A stretch of DNA of 64,000 bases, taken from the NCBI GenBank assembly GCA_035041965.1, contig JAPYMA010000022.1:1-64000 (forward strand), in the 5' to 3' direction. Under the pieces are notes generated by a model, which was not told the origin of the DNA, searched no databases, and saw only the letters and a program-made list of their open reading frames with translations. Positions 20,036-34,100 of this stretch are shown piece after piece; the first letter of the stretch is position 1; the number at the start of each line of letters is the position of its first letter. The translations under genes and the position numbers were made by a program. This DNA is from Anisakis pegreffii. Taxonomy: Eukaryota > Nematoda > Chromadorea > Rhabditida > Anisakidae.

Positions 20036-23000
20036 CTGAAATTATTTTTTGTTATTGATGTCATCATACGCATATACGCTTTTGATTACTTCTAACAGAC
20101 TAAACTAAACGGATAGAAAGTTGAGAGAATTCAGACCATAAGAATTAAAATCGAATCAACCAGAGAATCTGAAATGAATACGCTGTAATTTCGGTCAAAA
20201 GTAAGCAAAAGCAGGAGCAACTGAAGGACTCTGACCTCAAGCACAAGACTATAACCGCAAGCTCCCGAACTAGGACCTCAACCATGGAACAATTCAGTCG
20301 ATCTCAACACACCTTCAACTCCCATTTATCTTTGTATATTTCGCTTGATTAAAAATGACGTAAGACTGTTAGTTCTTGAAGCTGCGATATATCTCGACAT
20401 CTAGTCCCAATAGTCCTATGATTATGATTGCGAAAAACTGATCTGTTCCCAACACATCGTTTGAAAACTGATGACATTACTAGGTTTGTTTTAAGCATCT
20501 GAGAGATTCGCACCTATTTTTAATTCTTCAAAACGCACATATCTGGCTGTAAATTCCTGAGTGTAGTGAGCATGACGGAACTGTAGCAAATATGAGAGCT
20601 ATAGTGCCATAGTGATTCAATATTTATGCACAGCAAACAGAAATAGGCGTTTTTCTACTGATTCTTAGCGAATCCATTTGGTTTCATTGCGCTTTCGGAT
20701 TTATTGAAGTAATTTTTATAGATCACGATATGCTCGGTGAAACGACGAGTCCCGCGTCAATGAAACTCTATGTTCCCATCGCATCAACAAATATCATCAA
20801 CGAATTTGAAGATCCCTCATGCACACAACAATTTTTTATCCTCAATTCATTGCTAATTCCCTATTGAAGCGCTTTAACTTTTGCTGGAATTGGATCAGCT
20901 GTTTTTTTTCGTAAACAAAAACTCTCCACAGACATTTCGCATTCCATTCAAACATTTTTTGTTTACTTTCCGTTCTTGTCGTGACTCTTGCTTACTTGTT
21001 CTAATTGCTTAGATACATCCATCAAGTGATGGATTTGAGTTTCGTTATCGATCAGTTATTGCTCAGAAGTATCCATTTAAAAGGAGAAGAGAGGGGTGAG
21101 GGGTTGAGAAGACTTGAAATCATGCATTTTGCGATGAACTAAAAAATTATTCCATGAGGGTTAAACTCCCAGAAATGCGGTATCATATCGCGAATGAACC
21201 ATCTTGTGTACCGTAATGAGTTGCAATTTTGAGCTCTTCTCAAATTGAGCGAACTACTTCAATGCTCTATATTCATCGGCTGCAGATTGGTAAACACAAC
21301 TAGAGACAGTCTCGTTGATCTGGCTCTTCGATATCTCCGCAGTTGAAGCAAAAAGCTGACGATTGCCTGTCGTAACAGGATATTCTCAAGTGGATTATCC
21401 TTCGAGGCGCCTGGACTGATTCTTGGCAAATATTTACAACAACAATTCACATTCACCATTTCGCTCTCACTCACGATCAGCTAGATGTTCGCGCTTTTCA
21501 AATAGTGACAATCAACTTCGTGCTCTTAATCGTATACTGGCAGAGTGCTTGTTTTTATTCATTTCAATCGTTTCGATGCAAAATCCAATTGCATTCGATC
21601 AAATTCGGCCATAATTCAAAAACAGCTCAGTCCAATGTTGTTATGTCAAAAGAATTGGAAGCTTGTACTGTTTGCAAATCTCATTAAGCCATTCAAGGAG
21701 CGCACACATTCATATCTAAAATGAATCACGCATGCTCAAAGCGTATTTATCACTTCGTTTATGACTGATAATATCATAAAGTTACTGGCAAAATCTGTTG
21801 CAAAAGTGCCCTTCGAATATGACGGAAGAAAGTGCTGAGAAACTTGCAGATGCTGTACTTACAATTAGTCAAATATTGAATCGTTGACGACTATAAAGTA
21901 GATCAAAGATTATTGAATGCAATTAAAGGGTGGAAATATTCAAACTAAGACTGCGTGATATCCGGATAAATTGTACATTAGAATAGGGATTGATTGCGGA
22001 GGATGCAGGCGTAGAGATACCAATTGGATATTTGAAACATCAAAAAAGCGATTAGAATGCATGCATCAATGAGCAAGAAGAAGGTGATATGCACATAATG
22101 GGTTGCATGCTTGGTTGCATGGAACGTTTCCTTATGTGTCGTTTCCAAATGAGTTTATGATAAAACTGAGTGGTGATGATTACCTGAGCATTTGATGTGA
22201 TTGAGCAGCGTTGAAAGTGGAAGAATCCAGCGCAAAAGCATTGACGATTACTGAAACGAAACGAAGGATGTGTGCTTAGAATTAGCTGATGATAACAGAG
22301 CAGAATTAGTGAACAAGCTTATATGTGTGTGTTGGGTATTACCGCAGAAAAATATTATCGGCGAGGGTATTACCGCAGACAAATATTATCGGCGATTGTT
22401 GTGAGAAGTGAGTTGAATGCAGCGAGCATTTTAACGAAGCACAGAACGCAAAAAGCTTGATCTAAGCGAACGTTGCTCTCAACTTCATTTTAAGACTGAC
22501 AATTTTAAACAGTACACAAAGATGTATGAAATGAAATTTGACAAGACATTACATATTATTCGACAAACAATGCTTAAATAACACATCAGTTTACGTATGT
22601 ATTATTATCATACTTGAATAGGCACGAGAAACTGATAAATCAGTGTATGAATGAAATGCATTCACGTTATTGAGTTAGTGGATGTACTAGCGGAATGAAT
22701 GTGATGGAATGAAAGAAATGAAATAGCATGAAATCTTACATGTGACAAGAATATTTAAGAGTGCTTAAGTTGAATTCAAGAAATGAATCACGACAAGAAA
22801 AGACGAGAAGTAATAACCAGCAAGCAGTAAAGCAATGGTATAGGAGAGCACAATGGAAATAAACGGAAATGGGTTTTCGAGTAAATGCATGATGAAAGAG
22901 GCCTGGTTACTAGCTGCCATTTCATGCATGCTTCATTGAGATTTGAGATCAGCTGAGAGTCCGTCGGGTGCGATAGCAAAGCATTTCACTGGTTTGTTTG

Positions 23001-26000
23001 TAGCGTTCAACGTTGAATCTGAATAATCGAATATCTAATGGATACATGAATGAGACGGGCCGTGACTGCGATTTCACATCCGGATAGAGGTGCTTTCGAA
23101 TGGATGTTGACATGATCTTACAACATCCAATCTGATACCACATTCTTTTCTCTTTTTTTTGTCCCCTAAAAACCAATTCGCTTGTTATGATCGCTCATGA
23201 GCAGTCAAGTTGTTGTATTGCATATTGCATATGCAAAAGCATCTTCACATATTCGTGTTCCCAAATTCTTAAGAAATCTTCGAATGAGATTGTGCGAGAA
23301 ACGTTCTCAAAAACAACGTGAACTGATATCTTAAAAAAAGAAGCAAGTAATAAACTTATCAATTTTTACAATACAATAAATGGAGAGTCTGAATGCGGAT
23401 TGAACGGATTGAGGCAAATTCTCATACTATCTTCAGCCAATAGTTCTTGCAAGATAATACTTAATAGACTGGAAAGCCACCGAGCGCCACGTTGTTCACC
23501 TTGCCGGTTTAGAAATGCAGTGCGATTACAAATCTAATCATGAGAAGTTGACGTTGTTTACTGCGTTTAACGATGGATTCTTATTGACCTGCAAGATAGT
23601 GACTAATAACAGTAATGCAAACAAATCTTAAACAAAGTAATTGATTTTCGAATTTTATGCCATCTTTCATTTTTCTCTACTATTCGTCAACCGATCGCCG
23701 CATTTTTAGCGATTTCTAGCATTTTGTTAAGTAAGAATGAGGATAAGGTAAACTTACTAATCACTACAAATTAAACTCATCATAAATAAATTAAACGACC
23801 GAACAAACCGCAATGGTTTGTTGGCTTACGATCGAAACTTCGGTACAGAGTGGAATTTCAGGGTTCATTTGAACTACTCAGTAATATTGACCTACTGAAT
23901 TTACATAAAAATGATGTGATGATGTGAGCATGAAAATGTGTTTTTTTTTCTCAATGTTTTTTTTCTCAATGTGACGGTTTCGGTGTTCTCAGCTTATTTC
24001 ATTGCTCTCTGGAGCAAATTGTTTCGACCATCCATTCTCTAGTGTAAATACACATCAGTTTAAAATCCTCTTTAAATATGCTGATTTCGAAGCCAATCTT
24101 ACAACCAGTAATAATTCTGTCAAAATGTAGCCGCCTATGTCGTTATCAATCAATCAAAAGGTTTTTATGCTACTCAGAATGATCTTGATCAGTCGAAGGC
24201 AGTAAATGATGGCATAATGCAATGAATTTAACGAACGGCGGCATTGTGATGTTACAAACGATGTAATTTGTGAAATTTATGCAATTGATAACGGAAAGGA
24301 GTCGGATAGATGCACGCATAGTTGCATAAATATGATTAATCAGCAGCTGCGTTTGAGTCTCGTTCATAAAATACCACTGAACACTTTTACGCTTATTTTT
24401 TGCATCAAGAAATCTGACCAGCATTCACCTGAGGCATTCTCCTTTCAGTGTGCATAAATTAAACTTTTTCACTCCAACGTTTTAACATTAATGGTAATTT
24501 TAATGCGCTGACATTTTGTGGGCTTGAAGCTTGAATCTCCAATATCAAGATTTTGCTGTGATCATCATGATTTCTTCATTGATTTGAAGGTCAGTCTATT
24601 TTTTGTTGTTGGGATAATCGTCTAGCGATGGAGCTGCTCTTTGTGTTGCCTGGGCAACAGTTACAAGTAGATCAACTGTCTAATTGAATCAACCAACAAC
24701 TCAAACATGACTTATCACTGAAGTGATTGATACATTCGCTGAAACAGCTACCAAGTACTTGCTGGTAGTACTATTCGTCGTCCACAAAAGAATGCTTACA
24801 TCCTCACCTTCTCTGAATTATATCCATCCATCTAAATTAAAACAAACTCCGCCTTCACAAAAATGTATTAACAAGCGGATGTAAGAAGACGAAGAGGAAG
24901 AAATACGATCCTCTTTCTGCTTTCAAACATCCACTAACTAACCAACTCACTGACTGACTGATTTGCTAGGCATCACTGATAACTTCATCATGCACACTCA
25001 TCGAAACGTCTTCGCAGTCGTTCATCTTTTAGTGATCACTTCGTAAAGCTGTCAAATGCAAAAAGTGGATTAGCAGAAGCAATTCATTTAAATTTATTGC
25101 TGTTTATTCGAGTTTCAATTGGTGCTGAAGAAATATGGTTTTCAATAAACTTGTGGTATATGGGTTTTTTGCAGTGGGGAGGTGGACTGTGTTTGTTTTT
25201 GGGATTTATGCTTTGTTGTGTTTATGGTACAGTTTTGCCTTTGTTTCAAGTAATCATAAATATCACAACAAGTATTTCTTTGAAACGTTTAAATTTCTAT
25301 CCATATTCTCACCGTTGTTGCGTTCATTTATTTTGTACTTTTGTTGGATGAATCAGGAAAGAACACTTTCAATCCAATAATTTTTCTGTACGGCTGTTCA
25401 GCAAACACTTCAGAGATCTTCAGTGAGTCGTTCGAATTCAGTTTGATTTATTTAATTTTGATAAACAGAAATCGTGGAGATTCAATGCGATTAATCTCAT
25501 CTGAGCACCTAACTTCTTGATGAAATTTTTAAAGGAATCACATTAATCTTGCAATCTAAACGAAAAATTTGCTCATACCAAAGTAACATTGCAATATAAA
25601 TGTTCCAGCCAGACAAGCACGTCTTCAAACTTTTATCATATCATTTGAACGTTTATAGTGAAGTTCAGCTTTATGGTATTAATCTTATAAATATACGTGA
25701 ACGTTGACGAGAACAGTTGATGGTACAGCTGTTCTGATTGATCACCATTGCAGCATTTCTCTCACCAAATTCATCCAAGCCACTCAGACTGCTGCTTATA
25801 ATTGTTGTTCTTAGAAGTTTTCTTCAGAAATTATTTCTGTTGAACATGAACTAGACTGCTCTATGAATGCGCTATAAAACCTCTCGTTTTATGATCGTAT
25901 GAGTAAAATCGCAGACAAACATTTTTGTGCTTATATCAGATACAACAAATGTTTCACTCCTCGGTTTGTCAATCAGTAACTTCTTATCCTTTTCCGAATG

Positions 26001-26674
26001 TCTTCACAGATGTTATCACTCAAACATTGAAGAAACATTTTAAAGGTTGTAGTTCGTCTTTTTCAAATAACAGATTGAATGTTTCGAACATCGTTTTTGA
26101 TGCTTTTTTGATTTGTCAGCACTCTCAGTTGTGTTTTCGTCTAGAAGAACATTCAACAAGTTTATATAATACTTCATTCTGTTTCATTCTCAATCTTCAC
26201 CTCACCGCTGATTATGTTAATCCACTTAGATGATTTGATATTACTTTAACATTACACTTTCACCTGTTCAGCTGACCATTATTATTAACTTGAAACGTCT
26301 GCGGCGTTTCATTTATTCAGACGGTTGCGATTGCTGTTTTCAGTCAGTGTTTCGGTCTAGCTTCGTGCTTGCTATGTGCTCTTCATTGGATTGTATTACA
26401 TAAACCAGTGAACAAGCTCTTTACAACGAGTGTGTGATATTGATAACAATTAATTTGAGTTCCATCTTATATCTGTATGAGAATGGAATGCTGAATATGA
26501 ATAAAACTCCAACGTGAAATTCTCCTCACTGCAATGCGTTCTCATCGAAGTTTGCGTACTCATTCTCAACATTATGCATGTGCAGTAAATGAATTTGGAT
26601 GCTGCAGGTAAAGTAATGCTTCGAACACGTGTTGGCATTCTGATAAGGCTTTATTGAGGGACGAGCGAGGTGAA
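20036..26674. other. Divergent intergenic region, Ly6 gene and PIEZO
   Basis: A 6.6-kb stretch that should contain the 5' exon and promoter of the minus-strand Ly6-like gene and the promoter of PIEZO. No exon could be fixed. A minus frame at about 21404-21300 encodes SAFCFNCGDIEEPDQRDCL and stops, and has a Ly6-like CxxC, but it does not join the gene in phase. A minus frame near 20290-20160 is leucine-rich but its donor phase is wrong. A 31-bp tandem duplication lies at 22334-22395. Otherwise AT-rich and featureless. Confidence 0.5.
22334..22395 (+). repeat. 31-bp tandem duplication
   Basis: Two adjacent 31-nt copies (22334-22364, 22365-22395), each starting GGGTATTACCGCAGA and ending ATTATCGGCGA, differ at one position. 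Recent local duplication in intergenic DNA. Confidence 0.85.
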
Positions 26675-29600
26675 ATGTCGTTTCGCGAACAGCATGCTTA
26701 TTTTCTGCTCTATTATGCTCTCTTGCCGATTGTTTTGATCGTAGGTGAGTCGACTCTTTTTTCAGTCAACAAATAACATATTTTGATAGGCAATCAATCC
26801 ATTCAAGATGCTTCGGCAAAAATTTTCGGCAATGAGACTGATTAAAATTTCGCTTTGTCGGTTCTTGGCCAATTATCTGGCCATTATAATAATAAACAAA
26901 GACCAATGTGAGATTGGTCGTGAAGAGCAATTCCAATAGATTTTTTCTTCATTCATTATGATTTTGCTATGATTTCGAGATTTTATTTGCCGTTTTGCTT
27001 ATTGCTGCCGTTTTTATTCGAGGAAATCAACACAAAATATGCTCTAATGGCTATAATTCATCGGGACTGTTCACTCATCGGTTAACCATTAGAAATCGGC
27101 AGTAATCATATGGAATGGAATTATCGAATACCGATATTTTAGTAAACTAACTGCAATATGAATTTTGAGAAATTGATCGAAACAATTTATGTTCCTTCGG
27201 TTTTTTCGCATTTCAGCTTGTTCGTTGCGTATCAATCTCTTTTCATTTTTCTACGGACTTTTTCTTTTGTTTCTTCCATTCTCACTCTCAACGTCCACTT
27301 CTGATCTCGGTAAGTCTCATTTATTCTTGCTGCTTTCATTTATCAAAATTTATGACTATGTCCAAAATGAGCCTTTACAAGCGAACATTCACTATGAGAC
27401 AGATGAATGCTTCTCATATAAATTGTTGAATATTGTGTGCACAGACATTGATGTATCGTCCTCAGAATGTCCTCAGAATCGCTCGGCAGTCGGTTTCACT
27501 GCTCAACTTTTTTAAAATTGCATTTCCACTGGAATTTTTCGGCATCAAAGTCGCTGTGGTTAACTCAACCCGCTTTTTCTAACGTATTGATAGATGTCAA
27601 ACGCTCACTTTCTCAGTAAACATTCCGATGCCGTTTCGACAAAATCAGCGGAAATGCGAAATTCAACTTAGCACCAGAATGCTGAAGCTATGAACGTCGA
27701 AATTCGTAGAAAATATTCGCACTTACAAACAGATCAAATTTTTGACCGACAGAAAATTAATCGCCAAATTGCTAATACTGAAGAATTTCGACAGAGTTTG
27801 AGGATGCACAAATTCAAATTGGTGATATCCACTAAAAGCTGAGCAAAGAGCGTCTTAGCATTTTGTGGGTTATCTGCAGGCATCAAACATCGTCGTCGCC
27901 TTAACCGAATGTCTGTTTAGCATCCCGACTAAATGACGGAATTCCTTTGAGATTTGTTCGCGGCAAACAATATTTTTCACAAGAAACTTTTCGAAACGAA
28001 TATTATCATTTACAAGAGTAACACAATCAGTATAACCCGATCAGTCACTCATTAATTCTGCAAATCCAATCTTATTGAATACCACTAATGTCAAACATTC
28101 ATGATCAGCAAGAGTTTCAGCACACGCGTTTGCTTGACTTCACTAATCCTATCAAATGTTGCAAAAGAAATGCTGTTGAAATGTTGTTGATTAGAGCTGT
28201 AAACATTGCGGTGGATATAAATATAGACAATTTATTGCTAAATCTGGCCAAGCAAAATCTTGGATTGAAACATTTGAAAATACTTCCTTTCGCTCATTAC
28301 ATTTGCATTCAAATGAAGTTGAATGGAACCAAATTTTAGAATGTAATTAATCATCGCATTAATATCCATCGCCAAGAACATGATGCAAAATCACTAGAAA
28401 TATGTTAATTCAGCACAAAATCGGGCATTTTTTCCATTGAATTTCCCTGTTCTCAAAAAGCTCGATATGCCCCGAATAAATTGTTTCAATTGCTAACAGC
28501 TTGAGCAGCTCACATCTCATGCTTTCGTCTCTACAAACAACTCAAACGAATCTTTCGAAGAATTGGCTCGCCTCATCAAAGTCCAACTTCTTGATGTTAT
28601 ATTTTGGAAACGGTGAAGTGATCAGCTCTTTAAGAGAATCTTCGCCTGTAAACAGTTTCCTTCTTAACATGAAAATTTGATCAAAGTCAAGCAGTTTTCG
28701 GAGTGCCTCACATTTGTTCATACACATCGCTCTATTAGTAGCTCGATGAGTTGTCCAGCTGAGAACGGATGTACTGATCAATTTTGGTAATTCTGACATA
28801 ATATACTGAAAGAATCTCCTCATTTAAGCTAAACGATAGTGCTATGTCATTTGTCTTTTGTGAACATTTCAACATCATCTTTTGAAAAAAAGCACACATC
28901 ACTGAGCGCATCTAATTAGCAGCAGTGATTTATCCACACGACTAAAGCTTTCCGCACTCCCTCAGAAACTATCGGTTGATCTAATCAGAGATACGTCGAG
29001 AGTCGATGTCTTGGGCACTATGCAACAATTTTGTAGCAGTTTCCCATACAGAATCATGAAGCAAAATTACGAATGTAAAAATATGAAAAAAGAAAATTTC
29101 AGGTTTCTTAAAAGGATTCCTATTTTGTTTGGCGATTTCTTCATTTACATTTGCATTTGTTCAGTTCGCATTCAATGCAGTTTCCTGGTTTGATCAATCT
29201 CAAGAGAGTGAATTTGATCAATGTGAGTTCACTTCATTCATTCCAAACATCTCTCCCAAACTTTCTGTACAGTTTCATATCTCAGCCACTAGGTTGCTCT
29301 GTAACATTGAGACGATATTCTGAATTCGTTCGACATTCAAGCCACTCAATAAGATATCAAATTGAGAAGCGTACAAAACGAATGAGGATTCTAGGTGTGG
29401 CCGTATTTGATCGTTTACGAGAGTTTGGTTTGGAGCGACTCTCGTTATCCGACTTAACCACAACTATCTCTTCTTTAGCACCAAATGTTATCGTTTTCAT
29501 AACCGCTTCACTTCTCTTAATCAGGTTTGGCTAATCTCAGTTTCCTTTTCCAATAAATCACATAGTTGATGCGATGTGACGTGGCTAAAAATTTTGACTA

Positions 29601-31181
29601 TGAAGAATGATGTCAATGACGTATTGACAAGAAATGAAAATGACTACGATAAAGTGATATGTATGAGGGGCAGTATGTCAAATCGAAAAAAATCGGTTGA
29701 TGGTACATGCAGGCATCATTTCAGGATATTGTTAACAGAGCACAGAAAGAATCGCGATTTGAGAGCGAACGACGATGTTGAGGTTTTATTTGATGCTTGT
29801 TGCCTGCTGAATTTCGAAGAATTACTCGATTCATCGATTGATCATTCACTCTCGTTGTTACGATGAGTATAAGCTAAAACTTTGCAAGCAATTTTCTCAT
29901 ACTTTAAGCAATATTTATTGCGACTACGTTGAAAATTTTCTGAAGAAAACAGTGTCGTCTGAGCAGAGCACTAGTTCACTGACAAGAATATTGTAGAAAT
30001 GACCAAAAAAAAATCGCAAAATTCAACGCTCTTTTCTGTAGGCATCCGGTGAAGATGAGACTGAACGACGATTACAGTTTCTGCAAAACATGTCAAATGA
30101 AAAATGGATGTTGCTGATAAATCAATTGAATGATTTCGCCTTCTACAGTTTATTGGTTATCGCCGGCGCTATACACCCATCACTTGTAGCTATTCATTTA
30201 TTATACTGATACAGTTTGCTCGATATTCAAAAAAAACTATTTTCAAAGCCTTTTGATTTTTGCTTCCTTGGCGCTTTTGTTCGTCTGAATCGTTGAGAAA
30301 ACACAGTGATTGGAATGGCGAAAAAAGTGATAGGCCGGAAATCTATTTTTTGATAGCTGTCAAATGCAACTTCTTAAAATTTCTCAGATTACATTCAATG
30401 GATTTAGTGGAAACGGCCGGAAAAGAGGATTCGAAAATAAACACGTTTCTTTCCGAGCATGCATTCCGTACAAAAATCTCTATTTTCAGCTTTCATTGGT
30501 TTATTTTCTGCTTTCAACCACAATTGTGATACTGTGGGCATTCGATCGGATGCCCGGCTATGCAGGCGTTAAAGTGCTACGTAAGTGTGTTCTTGTTTTT
30601 TGTGGATGTCATGTGGCTGTAATCTACTTATATCAAATGCCAACAATGCGAAGTTTTTGCAACCCTCAATCAACGATCGCAAGGTTTGTTGTCTACTGTA
30701 AATTTTCGCTACCAATTGCTCTCTTGTAGAGAGTATCAAATGAACACAATTCAGCGCTTTTTAAGTTTCGATTCTAATTTTAGAATCACTTTGTAACGTC
30801 AACGAGCCAATTTCAGTTCATTATTCAAATTATCAAAATGCTTTAATAACCGAGATAGACATGCACATACTTTGAGGGATTATTTGCTGAACAAACTGCA
30901 ATTGATCTGATCAGTTAAATGCCAGATAGTTTAGATAACATATGTAATAATGATCAACTCTCCAAGTAATAATAATCAAAAATGTCAAGAATCGAACTGA
31001 ATTCAGACTTCAGAATGCATCACATTTCAGGATATTTGGACTGGTTTATTTGAAAGTGTCCGAATGTGATCCAAAACCGCTTGTTCGCGTTACACCATAT
31101 TGGCCAATCCCACAGATACTCTCACCGTTCATATTTGTGTTGCTTTATCTATTAATCGCTATTCAACTTCGCGTTCTCAAG
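26675..31181 (+). other. PIEZO exons: first transmembrane blade repeats
   Basis: Exons 26675-26744, 27217-27309, 29103-29187, 29273-29524, 29725-29782, 30042-30185, 30490-30683, 31031-31181 join in phase throughout. Hydrophobic segments include [64 protein letters not shown] and [27 protein letters not shown] and the AIHPSL block align with vertebrate PIEZO1. The 54-nt exon at 29725, between two charged stretches ([18 protein letters not shown]), is needed to restore phase. An alternative donor at 29223 would lead to a frame with a stop, so 29187 is preferred. Confidence 0.85.
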
Positions 31182-34100
31182 GTTCGTTTCATATCGTATC
31201 TTCGCTCAATCAACAACATTGGCTTGTCTAAACAAAAAACAACTCTAATTGACAACATCAATCAGAGTCAGTTGTCACGAAAATGCTTGACCTTTTGCAC
31301 CATTCGTATTCAGTTATTGTTTATGAGAATCATAACATCATCATTGGCGCATCAAATGTGACGATACATTCACTCGAGTTTTTTCCTGTTCACTGCAATA
31401 TCATAGATTACACCGAATCAATCGTATTGGCGAATGAAAATTGTTTCGCCCAGTACAAAAATAAGAATTTATATGCTGGCTTCTGATCAATATATCACCA
31501 TTTTTGTGCGCAATTCGGTTCCGTCGCCAACATTCATCCGAATGCAAGAAGACTGTTTCCACCAGCAACAAATCGGCAAATCTGCCCTAAATTCGACCGG
31601 TCATCTTTGATTGATTCAAATAGGAGTACGAAAATGTCAGTGTTCTCGAGCGGTGAAACTTTTAGGATCCTAAAGAGTCGACGGATCGAGCGATGCGATC
31701 TCCACGAGAAAAAACCCTCCTTTTTGCGCCAACTCAAGTGCATGCCCTAGAAACGGTACGTGATAAGGTGAAACTGGTTTTTTGTTTTCATTTTTCTTTG
31801 CTGTGAACTTACGCAATCTTAGCGCATTTGTATTCTTTCACTAACATTCCAATCGAATGAGCAATCGACTGATTCGAAGTGGATCGCCATTATGGAACTG
31901 AGAACTGAAAATAAACGATCTCCTCGCCGTGTTGCATGAAATTGATACATCTTCAAAAAAAACTGAATAATTTGAAATTCTCGAGCGCACGCCAAATCAT
32001 TTCTCGTCTCATTTTCCAACAGTTTTTGAAATCGATTGCCAACACCTTACGAAATCTAGAATTCGTGTGCCGTATGCCTATGTATAACTACTGCATTCTC
32101 TCCAGCGAGAACTTTATAGCGAAAATTTTCGCTCTTTTTACGCTTTGATTCTAAAAAAATTAAAAGAATGTCAAAATACTAATGCATTGAGCTGGTCGTT
32201 ACAGTAACTGCTCGTTAGTGCAATGAACAATGTGTGTACTAATGAGCAAAATTTTTTTCGATGAATTAATTGCTCGTGTGTACGAGAAACCTTTTTCAAC
32301 TGCATGATTAAGTGTCAAGCGATTAATTTTTGTGTGTGAACAGGAAAAAACACCACTGATCGGTAATGATTCAAATCAGCGAAATGGCATTATCGAGACA
32401 TCGAATCATTTGAACGTTGACCAAGCGTTGAATTTTGATGCAATTGAGGATCACATTATGGTATATATCTCGTCATTCTTCATGTATACACCACCAGCTA
32501 ATTGCACTTGTTTGTCTTGAGCTTTTATCAAACATGCACAATTCATCATCCATAACAACTGAATCTCTTCATGGATCCCACAATTTTATGATCAAGTATA
32601 ATTTACGATCAAGTAATATTCTGGTTTTATTATTCACAAAATGATCAATTGATCTTGCACCTTAGGATCAATTGGAACATTGTCAGGTAATAATGGTAAT
32701 GTGTTACGTTGAAATGTAATCGCTTTTTTTTTCGAGCAAAAGCCAGTCCATACGTCACGTGGTGATTCCCGTCATTGCTCCCAACTGTTGAGACGAACTC
32801 TTTCAAAAAATAGTCAGGAATTTCAAATTTTGAGTTTTTTGATCAAAATAAACACGACATTTTTCGAAAATACAATCAAATGAACGTGGGTTCGAAAACA
32901 ATATCAATTATCATTGATATAACGCAGTGAAATAGATGGGGAATTTCCTCCCTACTCACTGGTTCCATCCATTATTCATCAATGCACTTTGACTATGATC
33001 TGAAGCATGACATCAAAACTTAACGATTGTACTAATCCTTTTCTATTTGGTTCGTTTGTTGGGTGTGTTTGTCTTGTGGCTTTTTTTGCAGATATGAATG
33101 CTGATATCATTTCACATTGCATAACATTCATTTCACGCTAATTTTTTTGCACCCTCAAGTGAACGCTGAGTTCGAAATTGAGTTGCATGGCTTTTGATTG
33201 ATCGTAGATCATCCGATTATCAGTCAGTTCAAAATGTGAACTGTGCACGAACACAGACGACCGAATTGATCCGCATCAAGAAGTTGCTTTCAGGAGAAAA
33301 GTATTGTGATACCAAGCAAAAGAGCGCTCGTTGAGCAAGCCTACAAAATGGCACGATCGCAAAGCTATGTTCTCATGTTATTCGTTATGATGGTTCGTTT
33401 TTGGATGCATATTAGAATTACTTCAAGTTGTAGCTGAATTTTCAAATTCTAACTCTAACTTGCAGTATTCCATCGGGACGAGTACCGAAAGGAAGAAATT
33501 TCCAAAGGGAATGGGTTTTTCGTAAAAAATCATTTTTCATGCGAAAAGCATCCCATTCTTGGAAAAAATTCAGAACCAAAAATGACTGAGAAGAATGACC
33601 AAGAAAGACTTTTTATTCGGTTTAAAGTATGACCAATTCAATTTGCACTCTTTGTCGTATAGAGTGCAAATGGAATTGGTCGTGCTTCAATCATTCAAAT
33701 TCATATCTTTCTGCCTAACTGAATAGCATATTTTGAAATTGGATACGAGGAGCGTGCGATTTAACGTTACGAAATTTGTTTGATTCCATTCGATGTTTCC
33801 GAAAAAGGAAGAGACATCATTTAGAGGATGATATGTTTCAACAAAGCAAATAAATTCATAACAGCCCATCATTCTAATCGATTCTCTCTGATCTCCTTCA
33901 TTTTTGAACGTTCACCTCTTCACTAAAGGGATTTTTTATTCTTTTGAAACGGGAATTTATGCTAATGCGATCATAAAGTTATGCAAATGCTTTGTTGTTA
34001 TGTCCGACTGATTTAATTTTTGATCGCGCATCACTCCTTTTGCATCATCCCAAATGCTATTAGGCTGACATAAAACGACATTCTAAGATGACCGGCATTC

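Noticed and set aside
20160..20295. Minus-strand leucine-rich frame starting with ATG as signal peptide of the Ly6-like gene
   Set aside because: The only usable donor leaves phase 2, while the CYSC exon at 20035 needs phase 1; the N-terminus also has charged residues throughout its hydrophobic stretch.
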